DNA of 14,187 nt from Caryophanales bacterium. GTDB taxonomy: Bacteria; Bacillota_I; Bacilli_A; RFN20; JAISJY01. The stretch spans positions 1 to 14,187 of the forward strand of contig JAISJY010000182.1 of NCBI GenBank assembly GCA_031261365.1, read 5' to 3'. Both the position numbers and the translations under genes were made by a program. The notes beneath the pieces are model-generated. The model did not search any database and was not told the origin of the DNA. It saw only the letters and a list, made by a program, of their open reading frames with translations. Below are positions 1 to 5,892 of the stretch, in pieces. Numbering within the stretch: the first letter of the stretch is position 1; the number at the start of each line of letters is the position of its first letter.

Positions 1-2
1 TA

Positions 3-887
3 GGTTTATCAGTGGCTGTTGGTTTTAAGACAGGTTTATTTAATATTGGAACTCCAGGTCAATATACGGCTGGAGGAGTGACTGCTTTATATTTAGCTAT
101 TTTATTTCCACCTATTCCTGTTTTACATATTATAGTTTGTTTAGTTGGAGCTATTTTAGCTGGGGCTATTGTCGGTTTAATTCCAGGTTTATTGAAAGCA
201 TTTTTTAATATTAGTGAGGTTATAACTTCTATTATGCTTAATTATATTACAACTTATGGAGCTATTATTTTTGTTAATAATCCTAAAGTTCGTGATATTC
301 AAAGTGCGATGATAAAAATTAATTTCTCGAGTACGGCTAAATTATATAGTTTTGGTATTGGTAAATTAGATATTGGAATTATTATTGCAATTATCAGCAT
401 TATTATTGTTTCAATTGTTTTATTTAAAACTAAATTTGGTTATAAACTAAGAGCAGTCGGTTTAAATAAAGATGCTTCTAAATATGCTGGTATGAATACA
501 AAATTATTAACTATTTTAGCTATGGTTATTGCAGGTGGTTTGGCAGGATTAGCGGCTGTTTTATCTTTCCTACCTAAAACACCTAGTGCCATGATGCGAG
601 CCGAGAATACAGTTAGAGCTATTGGTTTTGATGGTATTTTTATTGCTTTAATTGGAGGAAGTGACCCTTTTGGAGTTGGTTTATCGGCTTTATTTATTAG
701 TTTTTTAAGAGAAGGTTCAACTAGTGTTCAATTATATGGTTTTAGTAAAGAGGCAGTTGATGTTATTATCGGTGTTATTATTTATTTAGTAGCTATTCAA
801 AGTTTTATTAGAGTATTTATTAATAAATGGCCTAATTTCTTTAAAAAGTTATTTAAAAAGAAAGGAAAGGAGGTTATAAATGAATAG
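3..887 (+). CDS. NupP/YufP-like nucleoside ABC transporter permease, 5'-truncated
   Basis: Inner-membrane permease of a nucleoside ABC importer of the BPD_transp_2 (branched-chain/ribose/nucleoside) type. The frame is open to the left edge: codons before the GTG at 12 read GLS, then VAVGFKTGLFNIGTPGQY, a conserved N-terminal core motif of NupP-like permeases. The GTG is therefore an internal valine and the real start lies outside the window; roughly 50 residues are probably missing compared with a family length near 350. Several hydrophobic helices are visible. The cytoplasmic coupling-loop motif is LRAVGLNKDASKYAGMN, near positions 448-495. The C-terminus is Lys-rich. The gene overlaps the next permease by 8 nt, and the strong AAAGGAGGT site for that gene lies inside this one. 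NupP and NupQ form the heteromeric channel of guanosine/nucleoside importers. The exact substrate is inferred from family only. Confidence 0.88.
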   Translation, partial: GLSVAVGFKTGLFNIGTPGQYTAGGVTALYLAILFPPIPVLHIIVCLVGAILAGAIVGLIPGLLKAFFNISEVITSIMLNYITTYGAIIFVNNPKVRDIQSAMIKINFSSTAKLYSFGIGKLDIGIIIAIISIIIVSIVLFKTKFGYKLRAVGLNKDASKYAGMNTKLLTILAMVIAGGLAGLAAVLSFLPKTPSAMMRAENTVRAIGFDGIFIALIGGSDPFGVGLSALFISFLREGSTSVQLYGFSKEAVDVIIGVIIYLVAIQSFIRVFINKWPNFFKKLFKKKGKEVINE

Positions 888-1866
888 TTTATATTTATTT
901 TTAGGGCAAGTTTTAATTATTGCAATTCCTTTAATTGTAACAGCTTTAGGTGGAATGTTTACTGAACGAAGTGGGGTTATTAATATTGCTTTAGAAGGTA
1001 TTATGATTATTGGGGCTTTTGTCGGCATTTTGTTTTTAAATGTTATTCCTTTTAAAAGTGATGGGACAGGCTTTTTAGCTTATTTTTTAGGAATGTTTTT
1101 TGCAGGTTTAGCAGGAGCTTTAGTTGGTTTATTACACGGTGTAGCCTCTATTAAAATGAAAGGAGACCAGACTATTAGTGCGACCGCAATTAATACTCTT
1201 ATTCCTGCTTTATGTATTTTATTAACAGTTACTTTCAATATTTCTGGAGTTAGTGATTCCGAGAAGTTTCAGATTCATAATGCGGAGTTTTTAAAGATAG
1301 ATGCTGTTCCTTTGTTAAGTCAAATACCTGTTATTGGAGACATTTTCTTTCAAAGAACAAGTCCAAGTTTATATTTTGGCATTATTATCATTATTATTTC
1401 TTGGATAGTGATTAATAAAACAAGATTTGGTTTGCGTTTAAAGGCTTGTGGTGAAAATCCTTCAGCAGCTGATTCGGCAGGTATAAATCCGATTAAGTAT
1501 CGGTATTTTGGAGTTGCTCTTTCAGGTATATTAGCAGGTGTGGGTGGTTTCTTTTTAGTAACCGGTTATTCTAGTGAGTTTATGGCAAATAGCACAGCTA
1601 GTTATGGCTTTTTAGCTTTGGCAATAATGATATTTGGTAATTGGAAGCCAGGTGGTATTGTGGGAGGAGCTATCTTATTTGCCACTTTAGTAACTTTATC
1701 AAGTGGTTTAGCTTATTTCCCATTCTTAGAAAATCTTTTGAATAGATGGAATATTGATAAAGAGATTATTCATATGTTACCTTATATTACCACGATTATT
1801 GTTTTAATTTTTGCTAGTAAAAACTCTCATGCTCCAGCCTCTGAGGGTATTCCTTATGAAAAATAA
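880..1866 (+). CDS. NupQ/YufQ-like nucleoside ABC transporter permease
   Basis: Second permease of the nucleoside ABC importer, 328 aa, close to the usual length of YufQ/NupQ (about 320). The N-terminal motif ERSGVINIALEGIMIIGAF is the family hallmark. The later motif LKACGENPSAADSAGIN is the cytoplasmic loop that contacts the ATPase. The remainder is mostly membrane helices. The ATG at 880 follows AAAGGAGGT with a 5-nt gap and overlaps the stop of the preceding permease (TAG at 885-887), so the two subunits are probably translationally coupled and made in equal amounts. The partner ATPase and BmpA-like lipoprotein would normally lie upstream, outside the window. Substrate assignment (purine nucleosides) is by family, not shown by the sequence. 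Confidence 0.9.
   Translation: MNSLYLFLGQVLIIAIPLIVTALGGMFTERSGVINIALEGIMIIGAFVGILFLNVIPFKSDGTGFLAYFLGMFFAGLAGALVGLLHGVASIKMKGDQTISATAINTLIPALCILLTVTFNISGVSDSEKFQIHNAEFLKIDAVPLLSQIPVIGDIFFQRTSPSLYFGIIIIIISWIVINKTRFGLRLKACGENPSAADSAGINPIKYRYFGVALSGILAGVGGFFLVTGYSSEFMANSTASYGFLALAIMIFGNWKPGGIVGGAILFATLVTLSSGLAYFPFLENLLNRWNIDKEIIHMLPYITTIIVLIFASKNSHAPASEGIPYEK
1843..1848 (+). promoter_or_regulatory. RBS that sets the start of the PnuC-like gene
   Basis: GAGGGT lies 7 nt before the ATG at 1856. It selects this ATG over the in-frame upstream TTG at 1811, which has no Shine-Dalgarno and would give a long overlap with the preceding permease. Confidence 0.65.
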
Positions 1867-2539
1867 GAATATTTATATTTTTAATGCTTGTTGCATTGTT
1901 TTAACGATTATTTTAATTATTTTTTCCCATTTCTTTTTATTTGAAAAGTTTGTTTGGTTAAGTTTATTAAGTGATTTTGCGACTTTATTTGGGGTTATTT
2001 ATAATTCTCTTTTATTAACTAATGAGAAATATGGAATGCATTTTGGTATTGCTAATAATATTTGTTTAGGTATTTTTTGTTTGTTACAAAGAGTTTGGTT
2101 CACTGCTGCTTATTCGCTTATTTATTGTATTCCGAGCTTGATTTATGGTATTTATTTACAAAGAAATGTTAAAAGTAGTGAAGTAGTAGTTATTAAAAGA
2201 TTAACTAATACTCAAATAATTCTATCAATATTATATTGGTTTTTAATGGTTATTGTTCTTTCTTTAATTTTATTAATCTTAAAAGGTAATCTTTGGTATT
2301 TAGATGCTTTGCTTAATACTTCCTTATTAGTTTCTTTATTTTTATTAACGAGAGGCTATTATCATTCCTATTATTACTTTATGATAGGTATAGTTTTCGC
2401 GGTTATTTTATATTCCTTATTAGCTTTTCAAGAAATATCTAATTTAACAATGTTAATTATGTGGGTCTTATATTTTGCTGGGGCTTTAGTTGGCTTAAAT
2501 AGTTGGAAAAATAAATATAAGAGACAAAATAAATGTTAA
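1856..2539 (+). CDS. pnuC: PnuC-family vitamin/nucleoside carrier (nicotinamide riboside transporter-like)
   Basis: A 227-aa, almost wholly hydrophobic protein with about seven membrane helices. The pattern fits PnuC: an early FATLFGVIYNSLLL segment, a central aromatic helix (SLIYCIPSLIYGIYLQ) in the place of the family's 'Y..P...GFYLW' region, then YLDALLNTSLLVSLFLLTR matching the 'DA....S....L..R' helix. It ends in a short basic tail after GLNSWKNK. PnuC proteins move nicotinamide riboside by facilitated diffusion with trapping by phosphorylation; relatives carry thiamine, riboflavin or other nucleosides. The start overlaps the NupQ-like gene by 11 nt, so this is the last gene of the nucleoside-uptake operon, which supports a nucleoside-type substrate. 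A terminator hairpin follows at once. Family is fairly secure; substrate is inference. Confidence 0.72.
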   Translation: MKNKNIYIFNACCIVLTIILIIFSHFFLFEKFVWLSLLSDFATLFGVIYNSLLLTNEKYGMHFGIANNICLGIFCLLQRVWFTAAYSLIYCIPSLIYGIYLQRNVKSSEVVVIKRLTNTQIILSILYWFLMVIVLSLILLILKGNLWYLDALLNTSLLVSLFLLTRGYYHSYYYFMIGIVFAVILYSLLAFQEISNLTMLIMWVLYFAGALVGLNSWKNKYKRQNKC

Positions 2540-2540
2540 A

Positions 2541-2576
2541 AAGGAGCCTTTTGGGCTCCCTTCTCTTATTTTTTGA
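2541..2576. terminator. Bidirectional intrinsic terminator between convergent genes
   Basis: A 6-bp perfect stem GGAGCC (2543-2548) / GGCTCC (2554-2559) with a TTTTG loop. On the + strand it is followed by a pyrimidine-rich tract ending in TTTTTT; on the - strand it is followed by TTTTT. It sits 3 nt after the PnuC-like stop and 6 nt beyond the stop of the - strand gene (whose 3' end overlaps the + strand U-tract), so it can serve both transcripts. Confidence 0.85.
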
Positions 2577-3348
2577 AGAAAAAATTAACAGACATTTCTA
2601 GATAAGGTTCTCCTTTATAGTTTGGGTATATCTCCTTTACTTTATTTTTCATTTCAAAAGCTGAATTACTTTGTTGAGCTATCTTTAAAACATCATTCAA
2701 GTAAGCAATTTTACTACTTACTGCTTTTTGATTTTCAGGGGTATGATGGGATGATAAAATTAAATTAAACCTTTTCTTTTGAAATGTTTCTAAAACTTTA
2801 ATCATCTTTTTACCTGCTTCTGCTCCTTCTATAATGGAATGAGTATCACCTCCTAACATATGGGTGTAAACAGCATTTATTTCGGGGATTTCTACATCAA
2901 AAGCCTCAGCAGTTTTAAGAATGTTTAACTTTATACCCGCGATTTCTAGTTTGGGTGTTTTGATGTAATTTGTAATTGAGTTGACATGGTTGTCATAAGC
3001 ATCTCCAAAAGCTTTACTAAAATTATCAACCATTATTTTAGATGCTCCATTGGCAAAGTTTTCGGCTTCTTTTGTTGAATACCTTTTGACATTTTTTAGA
3101 AAAGTTGCTCCTGTGGGATGATAAGCAATTAAAACACCTTTGCTGACAACGCCTAATTCTTTAAGGTAGTTTTCTAGTTCAATGTTATTTTCATAGAAAT
3201 CAGGTGATTCTATGATTACCACTTCACTCCCTTTTTGAAGTATTAATACTTCATCATTCATTGGGTCATTTGTTTGATAAGCGTGTAATTTGATTGCACC
3301 GAGGTCAAAAATCTCTACTTCCCCTTTTTGTAATTTTATTTTTTTCAT
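2566..3348 (-). CDS. Degenerate metallo-beta-lactamase-fold protein of unknown function
   Basis: A 260-aa soluble protein without signal peptide. The N-terminal half looks like an MBL fold: strands around residues 11-48, then VVIIESPDFYENN in place of the 'vLIDtG' strand, and LIAYHPTGATFL (residues 73-84) where the HxHxDH zinc motif should be. Only one His (H77) of that motif remains. Later, GGDTH (D168) and SSHHTPE (H201, H202) sit where MBL motif 4 Asp and motif 5 His are expected. It may bind one metal or none, and hydrolase activity is doubtful. The ATG is preceded by AAAGGAGT about 9 nt upstream and by a consensus promoter. It is monocistronic, divergent from the Fur-family gene and convergent with the nucleoside-uptake operon. 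Function unknown; the fold assignment is from motif spacing only. Confidence 0.7.
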   Translation of the reverse strand: MKKIKLQKGEVEIFDLGAIKLHAYQTNDPMNDEVLILQKGSEVVIIESPDFYENNIELENYLKELGVVSKGVLIAYHPTGATFLKNVKRYSTKEAENFANGASKIMVDNFSKAFGDAYDNHVNSITNYIKTPKLEIAGIKLNILKTAEAFDVEIPEINAVYTHMLGGDTHSIIEGAEAGKKMIKVLETFQKKRFNLILSSHHTPENQKAVSSKIAYLNDVLKIAQQSNSAFEMKNKVKEIYPNYKGEPYLEMSVNFFFKK

Positions 3349-3379
3349 ATTTTAGCCACTCCTTTATTGGCTTATCTTT

Positions 3380-3407
3380 ATTATATTTATTTCATAAAAG
3401 TTGTCAA
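3380..3407 (-). promoter_or_regulatory. Consensus SigA-type promoter for the MBL-fold gene
   Basis: Read on the - strand: TTGACA (3407-3402), 16-bp spacer, TATAAT (3385-3380). Both hexamers match the consensus exactly. The expected transcription start near 3373 gives a short leader of about 25 nt before the ATG at 3348. Confidence 0.82.
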
Positions 3408-3450
3408 GAGGGTAAATTATTTATTAAAATATCTTTTTTTTGAAAATAAT

Positions 3451-3479
3451 TTAACACTTTTAAAATAATCTGTTATAAT
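3451..3479 (+). promoter_or_regulatory. Promoter of the Fur-family/PTPS-like operon
   Basis: TTAACA (3451-3456), 17-bp spacer, TATAAT (3474-3479). A TG one base upstream of the -10 hexamer (3471-3472) makes it an extended -10. The expected start lies near 3486, directly against the palindrome at 3488-3502. Confidence 0.8.
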
Positions 3480-3487
3480 ATTAGTAT

Positions 3488-3502
3488 TAGTAATCATTAC
3501 TA
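3488..3502 (+). promoter_or_regulatory. Probable Fur-family operator (autoregulation)
   Basis: TAGTAATCATTACTA is a perfect 7-1-7 palindrome centred on C3495, the architecture of Fur/PerR/Zur boxes. From recalled consensus sequences it differs from the Zur-type half site (TCGTAAT) at one position, and from the PerR (TTATAAT) and Fur (TGATAAT) half sites at two. It starts about 9 bp after the -10 hexamer and ends just before the ribosome binding site of the Fur-family gene, so binding there would block transcription of that gene and the PTPS-like gene. Confidence 0.7.
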
Positions 3503-3504
3503 TT

Positions 3505-3509
3505 AAGGA
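3505..3509 (+). promoter_or_regulatory. RBS supporting a TTG start for the Fur-family gene
   Basis: AAGGA sits 7 nt before TTG at 3517. No ATG or GTG in this frame precedes the conserved DNA-binding region, so the rare TTG start is the best choice. Confidence 0.6.
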
Positions 3510-3516
3510 AAATACA

Positions 3517-3882
3517 TTGAGACATTCAAAAAAGAGAGAATTAGTTAAAGAGATTGTTGTTGAGTTAGGAAATCATCCCACGGCTGATGTAATTTATGAA
3601 AGAGCTCGCTTAAAGGAAAAAAACATTAGTTTAGGAACAGTTTACCGTGACCTTAATTTCTTAGTTAAAAGTAATGTTTGTCACTCTGTAACGCTTGGAG
3701 ATGGCTTGATTAGGTTTGATAATAATATGTTGCCTCATGCTCACTTTGTTTGTACTGTCTGTGGAGAGATAACTGATATTAAGAATTACCATTTAGACAC
3801 TACCGAATTAGAAAATGAAGGCTACAACATTATAAACGAGTCAACGATATTTAAGGGCGTTTGTCCGAAATGTAAGAACTAA
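3517..3882 (+). CDS. Fur-family metalloregulator, PerR-like
   Basis: A 121-aa transcription repressor with winged-helix DNA-binding half (recognition region SLGTVYRDLNFL, residues 38-49) and metal-binding dimerisation half. Structural zinc site: CTVC (C79, C82) and CPKC (C116, C119). The regulatory ligands of B. subtilis PerR (H37, D85, H91, H93, D104) appear here as H20, D68, H74, H76 and D87. Each is shifted by exactly 17, so that stretch aligns without gaps, and the oxidation-sensitive histidines are kept. The protein lacks about 17 N-terminal residues of PerR, including the first helix. It begins with TTG behind AAGGA. A perfect 7-1-7 palindrome lies between its promoter and RBS, indicating autoregulation. 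The PTPS-like gene follows after 23 nt with a strong RBS. Family certain; peroxide sensing versus zinc/iron/manganese sensing is inference. Confidence 0.88.
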   Translation: MRHSKKRELVKEIVVELGNHPTADVIYERARLKEKNISLGTVYRDLNFLVKSNVCHSVTLGDGLIRFDNNMLPHAHFVCTVCGEITDIKNYHLDTTELENEGYNIINESTIFKGVCPKCKN

Positions 3883-3905
3883 TAATTTCAAAGGAGGAAA
3901 AAGAA

Positions 3906-4385
3906 ATGAAGTCGATTACGAGATTTAATATTCAATACGCTCATCGTTTTTTAAATTATGAAGGCGAGGCTCAGTATTTACATGGGCATACAGGGAGCTT
4001 AATTATTGAAGTAGCTGGAGAAGTTGATGAGAGAACAGGTTTTGTCTTTCCTTGCAATAGTATTAAAAATATTGCTTGGTCTTATTTAGTTAGTTTTGAC
4101 CATGCTCTTATTTTGCAAGAAAATGACCCACTACTTCCAGGTGTTCTTGAAACTTATGAAAAACAAGGCATTAGGAATGGAGCACCTACTAATAAGTCAT
4201 TAGGCTTAGAGATTAAAGGGAAACTTGCAACCGCTTACCCAGAATGCCGTTTAGTAATTGTTAAGAAAGTTGCTACTTGTGAAAATCTTATTGAAGTATT
4301 CTATGAAATATTAAAAGATAAGTTCCACATTTCTAAATTAACATTTAGTTCTGGTGACAACTCTGCTTCTCAAGAATACCATTAG
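3906..4385 (+). CDS. Divergent 6-pyruvoyl-tetrahydropterin synthase / QueD-fold protein
   Basis: A 159-aa cytoplasmic protein of the PTPS/6-carboxytetrahydropterin synthase family, somewhat longer than typical QueD (about 120-140). The three zinc-ligand histidines are present: H13 (YAHRF), H26 and H28 (LHGHTG). The catalytic-type DH pair is at D65-H66 (SFDHALIL). However, the usual active-site Cys four residues before HGH is Ala22 (AQYLHGH). The 'tGmv.DF' motif reads GFVFPCNSI. The Glu of the PTxEN-like segment is replaced (PTNKSL, residues 94-99). It therefore keeps the metal site but probably not standard QueD chemistry. AAAGGAGG lies 8 nt before the ATG. It is the second gene after the Fur-family regulator and is likely controlled by the palindrome upstream. 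Known relatives include QueD and folate-branch PTPS variants; the actual reaction here is unknown. Confidence 0.78.
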   Translation: MKSITRFNIQYAHRFLNYEGEAQYLHGHTGSLIIEVAGEVDERTGFVFPCNSIKNIAWSYLVSFDHALILQENDPLLPGVLETYEKQGIRNGAPTNKSLGLEIKGKLATAYPECRLVIVKKVATCENLIEVFYEILKDKFHISKLTFSSGDNSASQEYH

Positions 4386-4461
4386 TTGTTAGTTTTTTAA
4401 AGAAAATTGTTTAATTCTTTTAATGTAACCCCTTGCTTTTTACTTTTTAAATAAAATAAGA

Positions 4462-4490
4462 TTAACCCATTGGGAAAAAAAGACTATAAT
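4462..4490 (+). promoter_or_regulatory. Promoter of the maltodextrin/starch operon
   Basis: TTAACC (4462-4467), 17-bp spacer, TATAAT (4485-4490, perfect -10). The predicted start near 4497 leaves a leader of about 45 nt. The palindrome CCCATTGGG overlaps the end of the -35 and the spacer. No convincing cre box is seen. No other promoter is apparent between here and the right edge, so all six downstream genes may depend on it. Confidence 0.68.
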
Positions 4491-4530
4491 ATTTATAAGA
4501 TGTTTAGTTGTAAACAGAAGGTAAATATAA

Positions 4531-4540
4531 AGGGGAAGGA
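4531..4540 (+). promoter_or_regulatory. RBS that sets the start of the MalE-like gene
   Basis: AGGGGAAGGA directly precedes the ATG at 4542. The in-frame TTG at 4470 lies inside the promoter and cannot be the start; the ATG at 4542 also gives a proper lipoprotein signal peptide. Confidence 0.72.
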
Positions 4541-4541
4541 A

Positions 4542-5891
4542 ATGAAGAATAAAACTAAGTTTTGTAAGAGTATCTTGTATCTTTCTTTTATTTCTCTTTT
4601 TGGTTGTGTACCACCGCTTAATTATCAAAGCTATATGCAAGAGAATATGGGCGGTAATACTTCGGTAGAGTGGCAACCGGGAGAGATAAAAGAGAATATA
4701 AATGGTGAGATTACAGTTTGGTGTCCGAGTGAAGACCGTTCGGTGACTAATGAAATTGTACGGAGATTTAAAATTGAATACCCGAATGTAACTGTTAAAG
4801 TTAGTGAAGTTGCAGAGAATAAATCTAAGGATCAATTTTTAAAAGACCCTGCCAAAGCGGCTGATGTCTTTGCTATTGTTGATAATGATATTCCAACTTT
4901 AGCAGAAGCAGAATATTTATTTAAAATACCTAATGTTGAAGTTCCGCTTGGCAAGAAAACAATTAATTTTTCTGATAAGATAAAGAGCGAGTCTTTGCCT
5001 TGGACAATTACTCCAATGTCATATCCTTTTGATGGAGTTAATTTATATGGCTTTCCTCAAACAGCCGATAATGGCTATTTGTTGATGTATAACAAAAGTT
5101 TAATTAATGAAAATCAAGTTGCTAGTTTAGAAACTATTTTAGAGGTGGCTAAAACTAATAATAAGCAATTTATGTATGATTATAAAAATGGTTTTTATTT
5201 GCCTGGTGCTTTTTTGGCAAATGGAGGACATTTACAAGTTGAATTTAAGAATAATAGATTTGTTCAAGTTTGTGATTTTAATGATAATAATGGAGTTCAA
5301 GCAGCTGAAAGAATGAAAGCTATTGTTAATGAGTATGGTTCAGCTCTTTATGCTTCTTCTGATAATGGAGAGATTCAAACTAAATTCAAAGATAATTCAG
5401 CTTTAGGAGTTATTACAGGTACTTGGAATGTGGAAAATGTGGAAAGGGCTATCGGGAGTAGTAATGTTGGCTTTGCTAGATTACCAACTATTAATATTAA
5501 TGAAACTCCCAAGACAATGGGAGCTTTTAGAGGTGTTAAAGCTTTAGTGGTAAAAAGTTCTACTACTTATCCTTTGGCAGCTTTAGCTTATTCTAGTTTT
5601 GCAACTAATTATGATAGTCAATATTTAAGATTTATTGCTAGACAAGCAGGTCCAAGTAATATAGAATTAACCGAATTAAAAGAAGTAACTGATAATAAAA
5701 TGTTACAAGCCTTGACTTTATCACAACAAGCCGAGACTAGTGTTTCTCAAGCTTTAGCAACTACTCCTTTATTTTGGGATGCGATGGGGGCTTTGGGAAC
5801 AACAATTGGAAATGGGAATGCTACTTGGGGTGTTTTTCCGAATTCAAAAGCAATTTTGGATGCTATTGTGGCTCAAATGACAACTAATTAA
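4542..5891 (+). CDS. malE: MalE-like maltodextrin-binding lipoprotein of an ABC importer
   Basis: A 449-aa extracellular solute-binding protein (SBP family 1). The signal peptide has a basic start (MKNKTKFCKS), a hydrophobic core and the lipobox LFGC, so C22 would be lipidated and the protein anchored to the outer face of the membrane. A spacer of roughly 35 residues follows. The binding domain then opens with the typical ITVWCPSEDRSVTNEIVRRF strand-helix pattern. Further MalE-type features are YGFPQTADNGYLLMYNKSL and ALGVITGTWNVENV, corresponding to the 'yg.P......l.YNk..' and 'a.i..G.W' motifs. It is the first gene of the operon and lies 1 nt from the MalF-like permease. Adjacency to a pullulanase and an alpha-amylase makes maltodextrins or branched glucan fragments the likely ligands; the sequence alone does not prove this. 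Confidence 0.88.
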   Translation: MKNKTKFCKSILYLSFISLFGCVPPLNYQSYMQENMGGNTSVEWQPGEIKENINGEITVWCPSEDRSVTNEIVRRFKIEYPNVTVKVSEVAENKSKDQFLKDPAKAADVFAIVDNDIPTLAEAEYLFKIPNVEVPLGKKTINFSDKIKSESLPWTITPMSYPFDGVNLYGFPQTADNGYLLMYNKSLINENQVASLETILEVAKTNNKQFMYDYKNGFYLPGAFLANGGHLQVEFKNNRFVQVCDFNDNNGVQAAERMKAIVNEYGSALYASSDNGEIQTKFKDNSALGVITGTWNVENVERAIGSSNVGFARLPTININETPKTMGAFRGVKALVVKSSTTYPLAALAYSSFATNYDSQYLRFIARQAGPSNIELTELKEVTDNKMLQALTLSQQAETSVSQALATTPLFWDAMGALGTTIGNGNATWGVFPNSKAILDAIVAQMTTN

Positions 5892-5892
5892 T

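Larger units (their letters stand above)
4386..4541 (+). other. Intergenic region before the starch operon
   Basis: 156 bp of mostly A/T. It holds the promoter at 4462-4490 and a leader of about 45 nt with the RBS of the binding-protein gene. An imperfect A/T-only inverted repeat near 4397-4422 is too weak to call a terminator for the PTPS-like gene. CCCATTGGG (4466-4474), a small palindrome, lies at the -35/spacer junction and could be an operator half-site, but this is only suggestive. Confidence 0.5.

Noticed and set aside
3488..3502. Reading the palindrome as also controlling the divergent MBL-fold gene
   Set aside because: It lies more than 80 bp upstream of that gene's -35 hexamer, so direct repression is unlikely; it fits the + strand promoter far better.
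4397..4422. A/T-only inverted repeat after the PTPS-like gene as a terminator
   Set aside because: The stem has bulges and almost no G/C pairs, and there is no clear U-tract; it would not be stable.
4424..4437. Possible cre (CcpA) box TGTAACCCCTTGCT upstream of the starch-operon promoter
   Set aside because: It lacks the central CG and the 3' half matches poorly, so it is not better than chance in my judgement.
4440..4835. 131-codon open frame on the - strand
   Set aside because: It lies antisense across the start of the binding-protein gene and its promoter. It has no ribosome binding site or recognisable domain; it is a shadow of an AT-rich region.
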